From NCBI GenBank assembly GCA_018714445.1, contig DVNK01000033.1, positions 1-34,801 on the forward strand: a DNA stretch of 34,801 nucleotides. The letters are read 5' to 3'. The position numbers and the translations under genes were made by a program. Under the pieces are notes generated by a model, which was not told where the DNA came from, did no database searches, and saw nothing but the letters and a program-made list of their open reading frames with translations. This document shows positions 8,613 to 17,177 of this stretch, piece after piece (within the stretch, counting starts at the first letter, position 1; every line of letters begins with the position of its first letter). This stretch comes from Candidatus Fimadaptatus faecigallinarum (GTDB lineage Bacteria > Bacillota > Clostridia > Christensenellales > Aristaeellaceae).

Positions 8613-8731
8613 TTAACGCGACTCGTGGGCGCGAAAAATGTCGCCGCACGCGGCGCGCGGACAGACACGCAAACCGGCGATATGGCATAGTCTGGGACAT
8701 GAGGCCATATTGCCATGGAGGTGTACATAAT

Positions 8732-9994
8732 ATGGAGGAATTCAGGATAAGGGGTGGCAGGGCGCTGCATGGCAGCCTGCGCGTGGGGAGCGCCAAGAAT
8801 GCGGTGTTGCCGGTGCTGGCGGCGTGCGTCATGTGCCCCGAGCCGATCGTGCTGAATGACGTGCCCTACATACTGGATGTTGAAAACATGCTGGAGATAC
8901 TGCGCCGACTGGGCGTGCGCTGCGTGCGCGACGGCCGGCGCGTGGAGATAGACGCGCGCGATGCCGACTGCTTCCAGATGCCGGAGCACCTGTCCAAACA
9001 GTTGCGATCCTCCATATTCATGATGGGTTCGATACTCACGCGGTTCGACCGGGCGACGGTTACGTATCCGGGCGGCTGCGAGATAGGGCTGCGGCCGATA
9101 GACCTGCACCTGAAGGGACTCGAGGCGCTGGGCGCGCGCATAAGCGAGGATCACGGCCTGATACACTGCGACGGCAGCGCGATGCGTGGCGGCGATGTGC
9201 ATCTGGACTTCCCCAGCGTCGGCGCGACCGAGAACGTGATGATGGCGGCGGTCACGCGCCGCGGCGTGACCCGCATATTCAATGCCGCGCGCGAGCCCGA
9301 GATAGTCGACCTTGAGCGCTTCATAAACGCCATGGGCGGGCATGTGACGGGCGCTGGCAGCGGCACGGTCACGATTGAAGGCGTGGCGCGGCTGCATGGC
9401 TGCGAGTTTACGCCGATGCCCGATAGGATAGTGGCGGGTACGCTGCTGTGTGCGTCGGCGGCCACGCGCGGCGCCATAACGCTGACCAATGTGCGCCCCG
9501 GCGACATGACCGATGTGCTGGGCAAACTGCGCGCCTCGGGCAGCGAACTCGAACTGAGCGAAAACAGCGTGCGGATCACCACGCCCGCTGTGCGCGGATT
9601 CCGGGCGTACACTCAGCCGTATCCGGGTTTCCCGACCGACATGCAGGCGCAGATGATGGCGCTGGCGTGCGTGGCGCAGGGGACGTCTATGATTGTCGAA
9701 AACGTGTTCGAGTCGCGGTTTGCGCATGCGGCGCAGCTTTCGCGCATGGGCGCGGACATATGGGTGCACGACCGCACGGCGGTGATACGTGGCGGCCGGC
9801 TGGACAGCGCCAGAGTGAGTGCGCGGGATCTGCGCGGCGGCGCGGCGCTGGTGATAGCGGGCCTGGCGGCGTCGGGCGAGACGGTGGTGGACAATATAGG
9901 CGTGATAGATCGCGGCTATGAGAGCTTTGAAAACATGCTGGGCGAACTGGGCGCGGACATGGCGCGATGCGTCGTGCGCGACCGGACGGCCTGA
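8732..9994 (+). CDS. murA: UDP-N-acetylglucosamine 1-carboxyvinyltransferase
   Basis: A 420-residue cytoplasmic enzyme that moves enolpyruvate from PEP to UDP-GlcNAc, the first committed step of peptidoglycan synthesis and the fosfomycin target. K22-N23 in SAKNAVLPVLAA, catalytic C116 in PGGCEIGLRPIDLHLKGL, PDRIVAGTL, PGFPTDMQAQMMAL, ENVFESRF and DLRGGAALVIAGLAA are all present. The Cys form is retained, so fosfomycin sensitivity would be expected. GGAGGTG at 8717-8723 fixes ATG 8732; the reading frame is open upstream to 8585 but without coding character. It occupies the place normally taken by murG between ftsW and ftsQ. Confidence 0.96.
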   Translation: MEEFRIRGGRALHGSLRVGSAKNAVLPVLAACVMCPEPIVLNDVPYILDVENMLEILRRLGVRCVRDGRRVEIDARDADCFQMPEHLSKQLRSSIFMMGSILTRFDRATVTYPGGCEIGLRPIDLHLKGLEALGARISEDHGLIHCDGSAMRGGDVHLDFPSVGATENVMMAAVTRRGVTRIFNAAREPEIVDLERFINAMGGHVTGAGSGTVTIEGVARLHGCEFTPMPDRIVAGTLLCASAATRGAITLTNVRPGDMTDVLGKLRASGSELELSENSVRITTPAVRGFRAYTQPYPGFPTDMQAQMMALACVAQGTSMIVENVFESRFAHAAQLSRMGADIWVHDRTAVIRGGRLDSARVSARDLRGGAALVIAGLAASGETVVDNIGVIDRGYESFENMLGELGADMARCVVRDRTA

Positions 9995-10017
9995 AGCGCG
10001 GAAAGCGAAGTGAAGTA

Positions 10018-10836
10018 ATGAGGCGTGGAACGCGGATACTCATTGCGGTGGCGATAGTGGCGCTGTTGGCAGCGACCGCGTTGGGCATCGCGTACCGCAG
10101 GGTCATGGTCATAAAGAATATCGAGGTCGCCGGCGTGGACGATGCGACCGCGCAGAAGGTGCGCTATCTGTCGGGGCTCAAGCTGGGACAGAGCATTTTT
10201 GACGTCGACAGCCGCCAGATCGCTATAAATTTGCGCGCAGACGGCTATATTAAGCTGTGTGATGTCGCGGTAGAGCGCCCTGATACGGTGAGGATAAGCG
10301 TCGCCATGCGCACGCCGGCCGCCGCGCTGCAGCATTTGGGATTCTCGTACCTGGTCGACGGCGAGCTGAGCGTGCTCGAGAGCAGCAATGGCCAGACCGA
10401 TTTCGGCGTGCCGCTGATAAAGGGTGCGAGCATGCAGCAGACGCCGGTGGGCATGACGCTGAACATGGACGCAAGTCAGCGCGAACTGGCGATGGAACTG
10501 CTTGAGGCGATATACGGCGCCGGGCTGGGCGAGCTGGTGAGCGAGATCAATATCGCCGACACGCAGAACCTGACGCTCACTACGCGCACGGGACAGGTTT
10601 ACCGGCTGGGCGACCGCACAAACATGGCGACCAAGCTCAGCCTGGTAGCGCCGGTGGATGCGCAGCTCAGCGCCGAGGGGCGCGAGCCGGGCACTGTGGA
10701 CGTGTCCGGCGGCAAGTATGCCGACTACATACCGCCCGAGTCCACGCCCGCACCCACGCCGATGCCTGGCACGACGGCAAAGGCCAGTCAGGGCCCGGAG
10801 TTCGTGCCGCTTGCCACGGCCACGCCCGCCGCTTGA
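10018..10836 (+). CDS. ftsQ: Cell division protein FtsQ/DivIB
   Basis: A 272-residue single-pass membrane protein. A short basic N-terminus and a transmembrane helix (about residues 6-25) are followed by a POTRA domain starting MVIKNIEVAGVDDATAQKVRYLSGLKLGQSIF and an FtsQ/DivIB beta domain. A Pro/Thr/Ala-rich C-terminal tail (about 240-272) is not part of the conserved core. FtsQ/DivIB joins FtsL and DivIC in the complex that activates FtsW-FtsI. The start at 10018 has only a weak AAGTGAAG ribosome site; an upstream in-frame ATG at 9967 would overlap murA by 28 bases and place an implausible tail before the helix. Confidence 0.85.
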   Translation: MRRGTRILIAVAIVALLAATALGIAYRRVMVIKNIEVAGVDDATAQKVRYLSGLKLGQSIFDVDSRQIAINLRADGYIKLCDVAVERPDTVRISVAMRTPAAALQHLGFSYLVDGELSVLESSNGQTDFGVPLIKGASMQQTPVGMTLNMDASQRELAMELLEAIYGAGLGELVSEINIADTQNLTLTTRTGQVYRLGDRTNMATKLSLVAPVDAQLSAEGREPGTVDVSGGKYADYIPPESTPAPTPMPGTTAKASQGPEFVPLATATPAA

Positions 10837-10964
10837 ACAATTGTAGCGGAAAAATCAGGTTTAACAACCAAAGCCATACAGCCGCCACAAATGCGCTGTA
10901 TGATAATATGCGTTAAAAAGCGCGGTTTAGCTCAAAAAATCAACAGTAAATCACAATAATCCTC

Positions 10965-10993
10965 TTTTCAAGCTGCGCGGTATAAGGTATAAT
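10965..10993 (+). promoter_or_regulatory. Sigma-A-type promoter upstream of ftsA
   Basis: TTTTCA at 10965-10970 and TATAAT at 10988-10993 are separated by 17 bases. A second TATAAT occurs at 10998-11003. It lies in the AT-richer 219-base gap between ftsQ and ftsA, which shows no gene. This would let ftsA-ftsZ be transcribed apart from the wall genes upstream. Confidence 0.6.
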
Positions 10994-11055
10994 GGTATAT
11001 AATATGGGGTGAAATCGAAAGGTTTATCCCATGGCAAGGCAGGCGATGAATTGTT

Positions 11056-12261
11056 ATGAAGACAATGGCAGCCGCCATCGACTTCGGTACATCGAAGATA
11101 GTGACCATAATGGCGGAAAGCGGCGATTATCACCGCTGCAGCATACTGGGTTCGGGCACGGCCGCATATGACGGGTATTCGGACGACGGCCGTTGGAATA
11201 CGCCCGACAAGCTCAACGACGCCATTAAGGAGGCCATCCGCCAGCTGGAGAGCGAAGCGCATCGACCGGTCACGGAGATATATGTGGGCGTGCCGGGCGA
11301 ATGTGCGCGCGTGTACATACGCGAGGCTCAGCTGGACATAGGCCAGGAAGGTCGCGTCACGCTGGGCGACGCCGGCGATATACTGGAGAAGGTAGTGGCG
11401 CAGTTAAATGCGAACCAGGGCAGCGTGCTGTCGTATTCACCGGCATATTATCAGGTGGACGGCGGCGAGCCGACGATGACGCCGGTGGGCATGCGCGGGC
11501 GTACGCTGTCGGCCAAGGTGTCGGTCATCACCGCGTCGCTGGACTTCATGGACGACGTGGAGCTCAGACTGCGCGACATGGGCATAAAGGTAAAGGGGTT
11601 CATGGCGCCGGCGATGGGCGAGGCAGTGCTGCTGATGCCGCCCGAAGAGCGCGACCGCACAGTGGCGATGGCCGATGTGGGGTACCTGCATACCGAACTG
11701 ATGATAATGCAGGGCGACGCGCTGGTAGATTACCGCGTGATACCGATAGGCGGCGGCCATATAGCGGCCGATTTGGCCTATGGGCTGGAGATACCGTTTA
11801 AGACCGCAGAGAGCGTCAAGCGCGCGTTCACGTTTGACGGCTCGGGCGATATAGAGCTGGGCGAGGGCGAAGGCGCTCAGCGCTTTGAGCGGCCGTTCAC
11901 GACCGAGATAATCACCGCGCGCGTGGACGAGCTGGCTGATATGATACGCGATGCGCTGGAGAGCACGGCAATCAAGCCCGACGCCAATTCGCCGCTGTAC
12001 CTGACGGGCGGCGGCATATCGATGATGCGCGGCGGTCGCGAGTATATCGCCAAAACACTCAAGCGCAGCATAAAGATTCCCTCCGCGCGCGCCGGCAAGC
12101 TCAACAGTCCGCCATACGCTTCCGCGCTGGGGCTGATAGATATGGTGTTTGACAAGATCGACATGCAAAACGGCGACACGGGCGTCGGCCCGATGGACAA
12201 GGTGCTGGATGTGTTCTATGGCATAGGGCACAAGTTCAGCTCGGTATTCAAAAAGCAATGA
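11056..12261 (+). CDS. ftsA: Divergent FtsA-like division protein
   Basis: A 401-residue actin-fold protein placed directly before ftsZ, as FtsA normally is; FtsA anchors FtsZ filaments to the membrane. The phosphate-1 motif (AAIDFGTSKIV) and adenosine motif (LYLTGGGISMM) are present. A region with the conserved VGVPGECARV matches the SHS2/1C insertion. The C-terminus DKVLDVFYGIGHKFSSVFKKQ looks like the amphipathic membrane-targeting helix. The phosphate-2 motif, usually D-I-G-G-G-T-T-D, reads D207-V-G-Y-L-H-T213, so the glycines that contact nucleotide are lost. The ribosome site is poor. Function as FtsA is inferred from location and ends; ATP binding may be altered. Confidence 0.82.
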   Translation: MKTMAAAIDFGTSKIVTIMAESGDYHRCSILGSGTAAYDGYSDDGRWNTPDKLNDAIKEAIRQLESEAHRPVTEIYVGVPGECARVYIREAQLDIGQEGRVTLGDAGDILEKVVAQLNANQGSVLSYSPAYYQVDGGEPTMTPVGMRGRTLSAKVSVITASLDFMDDVELRLRDMGIKVKGFMAPAMGEAVLLMPPEERDRTVAMADVGYLHTELMIMQGDALVDYRVIPIGGGHIAADLAYGLEIPFKTAESVKRAFTFDGSGDIELGEGEGAQRFERPFTTEIITARVDELADMIRDALESTAIKPDANSPLYLTGGGISMMRGGREYIAKTLKRSIKIPSARAGKLNSPPYASALGLIDMVFDKIDMQNGDTGVGPMDKVLDVFYGIGHKFSSVFKKQ

Positions 12262-12369
12262 CGGCTGCCCCCGCTGAGGGCAACGCGCGGCGATGCGGAT
12301 CCCGCCCTTCGCCCTGATGCGCGAGTCGGGTCGGGAACTGGCGGAGAAAGACGAGGGGGATTTATTGTG

Positions 12370-13761
12370 ATGGATCACGACAACGACATCAACAACTACG
12401 CTTCAATTATCGTAATTGGCGTAGGCGGCGCGGGCAATAACGCTGTCAACCGCATGATCGATTCAGGTCTGCGCGGCGTGCGCTTCGTGGCCGTAAATAC
12501 GGACAAGCAGGCGCTGATGCGCTGCAATGCCGAGACCAAGATTCAGATAGGTGAAAAGCTTACCAAGGGTCTGGGCGCAGGCTCCAAGCCCGAGATCGGC
12601 CGCAAGTCCGCCGAGGAGAGCCAGGAGGAAATCAAGAAGGTAATAGAAGGCGCGGATCTGCTGTTTGTAACCTGCGGCATGGGCGGCGGCACCGGCACTG
12701 GCGCGGCGCCCGTGATTGCGGGCCTGGCGCGCGCCATGGGAGTGCTGACCATAGGCGTGGTGTCCAAGCCGTTCGGCTTTGAGGGCAAAAAGCGCATGCT
12801 CAATGCCGACCAGGGCATAGCACAGCTCAAGACCTGCGTGGATACGTTGGTCGTGGTCCCCAACGATAAGCTGCTGACCGTAGTCAGCAAGGCGACCTCA
12901 ATGCTCGACGCGTTCCGCATAGCGGACGACGTGCTGCGCCAGGGCATCGCGGGCATATCCGATCTGATAGCGGTGCCGTCGCTGATAAACCTGGACTTCG
13001 CGGACGTGCGCACGGTCATGGAGTCGCGCGGTCTGGCCCATATGGGCATAGGCGTGGGCCACGGCGAGGAGCGCCTGACTCAGGCCGCCAAGCTCGCAGT
13101 CGAGTCCCCGCTGCTGGAGACTTCGATAAACGGCGCGCGCGCTGTGCTTATTAACATAACCGGCGGCGCCGATATGAGCATAATCGACATCAACGAGGCT
13201 GTAAAGCACATAACCGCGGCGTCCGATCCCGATGCCAATATCATATTCGGCGCGGGCATCGACGAGTCGCTGGAGGACGAGGTGCGCATAACGGTCATCG
13301 CTACCGGGTTCGACAAGGCCCCCGAGACCGCGGATGCCAAGACTGAGGACGCCGTAGCCGCGCCCGCCGAGGACAAGCCCGCGCCCGCTGAGGAGCCCAG
13401 CCCCGAACAGGCCGAGATACTCAAGCAGCTGCGCGGCGAGACCAAGCCGGCTGACGAGGAGCCCAAGATACCCACGTTCGTGCGTGCGGCATCGCGGCCG
13501 CCGGTCATGGACAGCTATCAGCCGATGCGCGATGAACGCGACAGCTATCAGCGCGATGTGCGGCCGGATTACACGCGTGAAAGCTCGGACTACGACCGCG
13601 GCGATTACCGCCCCGCGCCGCAGCCCCGCTATAACGATAACGCGCCGATATTCCGCGATACCGATGGCGACTCGGGCTATCGCCGCGAACCCGACAACCG
13701 GCGCAGCAACTATAACCCCGATGTGCCGGCGTTCCTGCGCAAGGCTCAGAATCGAAAATAA
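12370..13761 (+). CDS. ftsZ: Cell division protein FtsZ
   Basis: A 463-residue tubulin-like GTPase that polymerises into the Z ring. [13 protein letters not shown] starts the GTP-binding domain. The tubulin signature GGGTGTG lies near residues 105-111, and the catalytic T7 loop N207-L-D-F-A-D212 is intact. After the C-terminal domain (about residue 315) comes an unusually long linker of about 135 residues, first Glu/Asp/Pro/Ala-rich, then rich in Tyr, Arg and Asp. It ends in the conserved partner-binding peptide DVPAFLRK (451-458). GAGGGGGA at 12353-12360 supports ATG 12370 over GTG 12367. It uses ATC and ATT more than its neighbours, as expected for a highly expressed gene. Confidence 0.98.
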   Translation: MDHDNDINNYASIIVIGVGGAGNNAVNRMIDSGLRGVRFVAVNTDKQALMRCNAETKIQIGEKLTKGLGAGSKPEIGRKSAEESQEEIKKVIEGADLLFVTCGMGGGTGTGAAPVIAGLARAMGVLTIGVVSKPFGFEGKKRMLNADQGIAQLKTCVDTLVVVPNDKLLTVVSKATSMLDAFRIADDVLRQGIAGISDLIAVPSLINLDFADVRTVMESRGLAHMGIGVGHGEERLTQAAKLAVESPLLETSINGARAVLINITGGADMSIIDINEAVKHITAASDPDANIIFGAGIDESLEDEVRITVIATGFDKAPETADAKTEDAVAAPAEDKPAPAEEPSPEQAEILKQLRGETKPADEEPKIPTFVRAASRPPVMDSYQPMRDERDSYQRDVRPDYTRESSDYDRGDYRPAPQPRYNDNAPIFRDTDGDSGYRREPDNRRSNYNPDVPAFLRKAQNRK

Positions 13762-13773
13762 TTAAGTTACATG

Positions 13774-13806
13774 GCGAGGCGGTTCTCAGGAGCCGCCTCG
13801 CATTTT
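13774..13806 (+). terminator. Intrinsic terminator after ftsZ
   Basis: GCGAGGCGG at 13774-13782 pairs perfectly with CCGCCTCGC at 13793-13801, extendable by two pairs, with a 6-base loop, then ATTTTG. It lies 12 bases after the ftsZ stop and closes the division cluster. Confidence 0.85.
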
Positions 13807-13929
13807 GCGTATCGCGACCAGAGAATACTGAATGCTGTAAGCTGGACGGCCATGGGAGTTGAAGGCGTGTCGGCGGTTTGCAGCCGTCATGGGCGCTGGC
13901 GTGCGCAAATCAAAATGAGGTGATGCGGT

Positions 13930-14856
13930 ATGATGACATGCGTGTGCATGAACCCTGCGCTCGACAAGACGATCGAGCTGGATGGACTCAATGTCGGCGG
14001 GCTTAATCGCGTGCGGCGCGCGCTGTACGATGCCACCGGCAAGGCGGTGAACGTGGCGATAGTGCTGGCGCGACTGGGCGATGAGGCGCGACTGATAGGC
14101 GTCAACTATGCGGACGGCGGCAAGGCGGTAGAGCAGCGGCTGACCGGCGAAGGCGTGACCAGCGAATTCGTATGGTTGGAGGGCGCGCTGCGAGTGAACA
14201 TAAAGGCGCTCGACACGCGCACCGGAGTTGTGACCGAGATCAATGAGTCGGGCGCGCCGGTCGACGCTTCAGCTGTCGCGCGCGCTGAGGCGCTGATAGA
14301 CGATGCTGCGCGGACGAGCGATTTTGTAGCGCTGACGGGCAGTTTGCCGCCCGGGATTGACGCCGGCTTTTACCGGCGCGCAATCGAGCGCAATGCGGGG
14401 CGTGCGCGCTTTGTGCTGGACTGTGATGGCGAGCGCCTGCGCGAGGGCATACTCGCCCATCCTTTTCTGATAAAGCCCAACCGCGCAGAGCTTAGCCAGC
14501 TGTGCGGTTGCGAGTTGGGCACGCGTGCCGATATTGTGCGCCGGGCGCGCGAACTGTGCGCCGCGGGGGTCATGTGGGTGGCGGTTTCGCTGGGCGGCGA
14601 AGGCGCGGTGCTGGTAGGCGCAAAGGAGGCGTACTATGCGCCGGCGCTGGATCTGCCGGTGCGATCTACGGTGGGCGCGGGCGACTCGATGGTCGCGGGC
14701 CTGATGCACGGCTTTGCGTTGGACGGGTCAGCGGCGACTGCGCTGAAGTGGGGCGCAGCGTGCGGCAATGCCAGCGTCATGACCGAGGGCACGCGACTGA
14801 TCGACGTGGACGCGTTGCCGCGGCTGTTGGATGCGCTGCGCGTGGAGCCGATATGA
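13930..14856 (+). CDS. PfkB-family hexose (phosphate) kinase, 1-phosphofructokinase/LacC type
   Basis: A 308-residue ribokinase-fold sugar kinase. The N-terminus CMNPALDKTIEL and the C-terminal catalytic signature TVGAGDSMVAGLMHG, with its Asp base, put it with 1-phosphofructokinase and tagatose-6-phosphate kinase. FVALTGSLPPGID and LIKPNRAELSQL are further family motifs. The usual substrate-site motif G-G-K-G-x-N-V-A is altered to T-G-K-A-V-N-V-A, so the exact substrate is open. No PTS transporter or fruR-like regulator lies nearby. GAGGTGA at 13917-13923 serves the ATG at 13930; a second ATG follows at 13933. The 124 bases between the ftsZ terminator and this gene show no clear promoter. 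Confidence 0.85.
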   Translation: MMTCVCMNPALDKTIELDGLNVGGLNRVRRALYDATGKAVNVAIVLARLGDEARLIGVNYADGGKAVEQRLTGEGVTSEFVWLEGALRVNIKALDTRTGVVTEINESGAPVDASAVARAEALIDDAARTSDFVALTGSLPPGIDAGFYRRAIERNAGRARFVLDCDGERLREGILAHPFLIKPNRAELSQLCGCELGTRADIVRRARELCAAGVMWVAVSLGGEGAVLVGAKEAYYAPALDLPVRSTVGAGDSMVAGLMHGFALDGSAATALKWGAACGNASVMTEGTRLIDVDALPRLLDALRVEPI

Positions 14857-14947
14857 GCCTGAACGCGCGCACGGCGCATTGAACGCGGTGTTCGGGCCCT
14901 GATTGTGACAATTCGGGCAATAAAAGGTGGCTTGTGAGTCGAAACGG

Positions 14948-14975
14948 TTGCAAATGCATTTTTTAATGATATAAT
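14948..14975 (+). promoter_or_regulatory. Sigma-A-type promoter of the secreted acidic protein gene
   Basis: TTGCAA at 14948-14953 and TATAAT at 14970-14975 have a 16-base spacer, 60 bases before the start codon. An inverted repeat ATTGTGACAAT at 14902-14912 lies 35 bases upstream and could be an operator. Nothing else is evident in the 179-base gap. Confidence 0.65.
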
Positions 14976-15035
14976 TGAAACCGGAGACAATAATGCATCG
15001 TCTAAAGGTGAGAATATCAATAAGGGGGATATGAT

Positions 15036-16889
15036 ATGAGGTCTGGTATGTTTGGCAAGCTGATGGCCGTGCTGCTGGCTATAATGCTGGTGCTGCCGGT
15101 CGCGGCGCAGGCGGATGATATGAACAATGGTTACACCGATATCACCGTCAGCAACCTGGTCGTCAACTATGCGGGCACTGAGTTTGACTTTTCAGGCATA
15201 GACCTGACGCTGCTGGCGGGTGTGAATGCGGAGAACCGCAATGCCCTGGGCGGCGTTATGGCCAAGATGACCGACAGCGGCAATGGCGCGGGTCTGGTCG
15301 TGCAGATGAACGAGGATAGCGAGCTGATGCTGCTGGGCAACCAGCTGCTCAAGGTACCCTATGCGAAAATGGGCGAGACGCTGGCCAAGCTGGGCGTGGC
15401 CGATGCCGATCAGCTGGGAGATATGACTCAGCAGATGGATATGTTTTGGTCTGCGCTGGCCAGCGGCGCTGGTGCTGAAAACAGCATTGGCAAGCTGATG
15501 GAGCAGTACGCAAACAGCGTAAATAACAACGAACTGGTTCAGCAGATCAACGCGCTGCAGGCCGAGGCTGTACCCGAACCGGCCACGTTCACCGTGGACG
15601 GCACGGAGTATGAAGGTCAGAAGATAAGCATATCGCTCAGCGCCGACATGCTCAATGAGGTGATGGGGAGCGAGGCCATGCAGGCCTATTACTCCGGCGT
15701 CAGCGATATAATCATACAGATGGCGGCTCAGATGGGCGTGACGAGCGTTGACGTAAACGGCGACATGATGCCGGTCGATCAGTTTGTGACCATGGTGATG
15801 AGCTCCGTCAACACCATCAAGTACGCCGAGAGCATAACGGTTGATACCTATATGGCGCCGTATGACGACGAGAAGTCCGTCATACTGATAGATTACAGCC
15901 CGATGACGATAGACATGAGCGAGTACATGGCTGCGCTGAACAGCTTGGACGAGAGCACGACCGGATTCCAGAGCATGATAACCGTGGACGAGTCGATAGC
16001 CATGATAGGCAAGCTCAATGAGGACCTCAACATGGACAACGAAGACGTGGAATATCTCGAGGTCGATGCGAAAGTCTCCGATCCCACGGGCGGCGACGCG
16101 AGCGTTTCGATGAATATCAAGGCCGCCGATCGCGACGATGAGGGCAGCTTCAGCATGAACATAGACGTGCCCGAGAGCGATGCCAGCGATTCGGCCAGCA
16201 TGGTGGTCGCGGCTGACTGGAGCGACAAGGACGACGCCAAGACCGTCAATGCCAAGTTTGAAGTATACACCGCTGATGTACTGCAAGCCGGCGTGTCATT
16301 TACCGGCAACGCGGTCGATAAGGATACCGGCGACAACGCCGAGTACACGCTCAACCTGAGCGACGTTAGCGGAACCAACGTTACGCTGGGCCTGAGCTAC
16401 AACTACACCGAAGCCGATGACGACACCGGCGAGGGCAACGTGACGCTGCAGTACGACGATGGCACCAACGGCATGATGCCCCTGGCCAGCGTAGATTACA
16501 GCACCACCGAGAGCGGCACCGACGAGACCGACGTCACCGACATCGTATTCAGCGCCGACGTTATGGGTATGGTTACCGCCAGCGGCAAGCTGTCCCTGCG
16601 CAATATGCCCATGAGTGCTGAGACGCTGTTGCCGACCGAGGGCGCGATAGACCTGTCCGAAGCCGACACCGAGGAAGTTCAGACCGTGCTCGTCAACTTG
16701 CAGACCAATCTGCAGTCGCTGCTTATGGAGGCCATGAACGTGCCGGGCGTGCAGCAGATCATGACGATGATGCAGACCACAACTTCTGTTGAGACGACTG
16801 CTACCAACGCCGCGGTGGACGTGACTGACTCTACCGGGGCAGATACCGTCGAGGATGCCGAAACGGTAGATGAGCCCATTGCCGGCTGA
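15036..16889 (+). CDS. Secreted acidic protein of unknown function
   Basis: I do not recognise this 617-residue protein. A classical signal peptide (basic start, hydrophobic core at residues 9-20) ends in AQA before Asp27, with no lipobox cysteine. The mature part is strongly acidic, Met- and Ser/Thr-rich and I see no cysteine. The first half looks helical (QQMDMFWSAL, LVQQINALQAEAV). The second half has alternating short strands rich in Asp (SVSMNIKAADRDDEGSFSMNIDVPES), suggesting beta-rich modules repeated perhaps three times. The C-terminus is Thr/Asp/Glu-rich and shows no anchor or sorting motif. AAGGGGG at 15022-15028 supports ATG 15036. It has its own promoter and terminator, so it is monocistronic. 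Confidence 0.85.
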   Translation: MRSGMFGKLMAVLLAIMLVLPVAAQADDMNNGYTDITVSNLVVNYAGTEFDFSGIDLTLLAGVNAENRNALGGVMAKMTDSGNGAGLVVQMNEDSELMLLGNQLLKVPYAKMGETLAKLGVADADQLGDMTQQMDMFWSALASGAGAENSIGKLMEQYANSVNNNELVQQINALQAEAVPEPATFTVDGTEYEGQKISISLSADMLNEVMGSEAMQAYYSGVSDIIIQMAAQMGVTSVDVNGDMMPVDQFVTMVMSSVNTIKYAESITVDTYMAPYDDEKSVILIDYSPMTIDMSEYMAALNSLDESTTGFQSMITVDESIAMIGKLNEDLNMDNEDVEYLEVDAKVSDPTGGDASVSMNIKAADRDDEGSFSMNIDVPESDASDSASMVVAADWSDKDDAKTVNAKFEVYTADVLQAGVSFTGNAVDKDTGDNAEYTLNLSDVSGTNVTLGLSYNYTEADDDTGEGNVTLQYDDGTNGMMPLASVDYSTTESGTDETDVTDIVFSADVMGMVTASGKLSLRNMPMSAETLLPTEGAIDLSEADTEEVQTVLVNLQTNLQSLLMEAMNVPGVQQIMTMMQTTTSVETTATNAAVDVTDSTGADTVEDAETVDEPIAG

Positions 16890-16913
16890 GTTGCTTAGGC
16901 GTAGGTAATGATT

Positions 16914-16967
16914 AAAAAACACCCGCCCCGACCAGATCGATCTTCTGGTCGGGGCGGGATGCGTTTT
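16914..16967. terminator. Strong bidirectional terminator
   Basis: CCCGCCCCGACCAGA at 16922-16936 pairs perfectly with 16944-16958 (15-bp stem, 7-base loop). On the plus strand ATGCGTTTT follows. On the minus strand the run of A at 16915-16920 becomes a T tract right after the stem. It separates the convergent genes ending at 16889 and 17178. Confidence 0.9.
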
Positions 16968-17043
16968 GGCAGCGGACGGGGTGCGCTTGGCTATGGACGC
17001 GCTGCGTACGCGGCGGTAGAGCGGTCAATATATGTCGGTGCGC

Positions 17044-17103
17044 AAAACAAACAGCTCTGACTGCGCGGTCGTAAAGAGTCTAACGTTCGCGCGGTCAGAG
17101 CTG
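17044..17103 (-). terminator. Terminator hairpin for the minus-strand operon
   Basis: CAGCTCTGACTGCGCG at 17052-17067 pairs with 17088-17103 over 16 bp with one G-U, around a 20-base loop. On the minus strand it is followed by TTTGTTTTG. It lies 75 bases after the stop of the metal-dependent hydrolase gene. The bases between it and the 16914-16967 terminator hold nothing I can name. Confidence 0.75.
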
Positions 17104-17177
17104 CTTTAATATCAAAGTCGCAATGCCATGCGGCTCATATTGCATATGTCAGCGCTGTAGGCCATCCGGCGCGGATG

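Noticed and set aside
9967..10017. Upstream ATG as the ftsQ start
   Set aside because: It overlaps murA by 28 bases and adds a tail ahead of the membrane anchor with no ribosome site.
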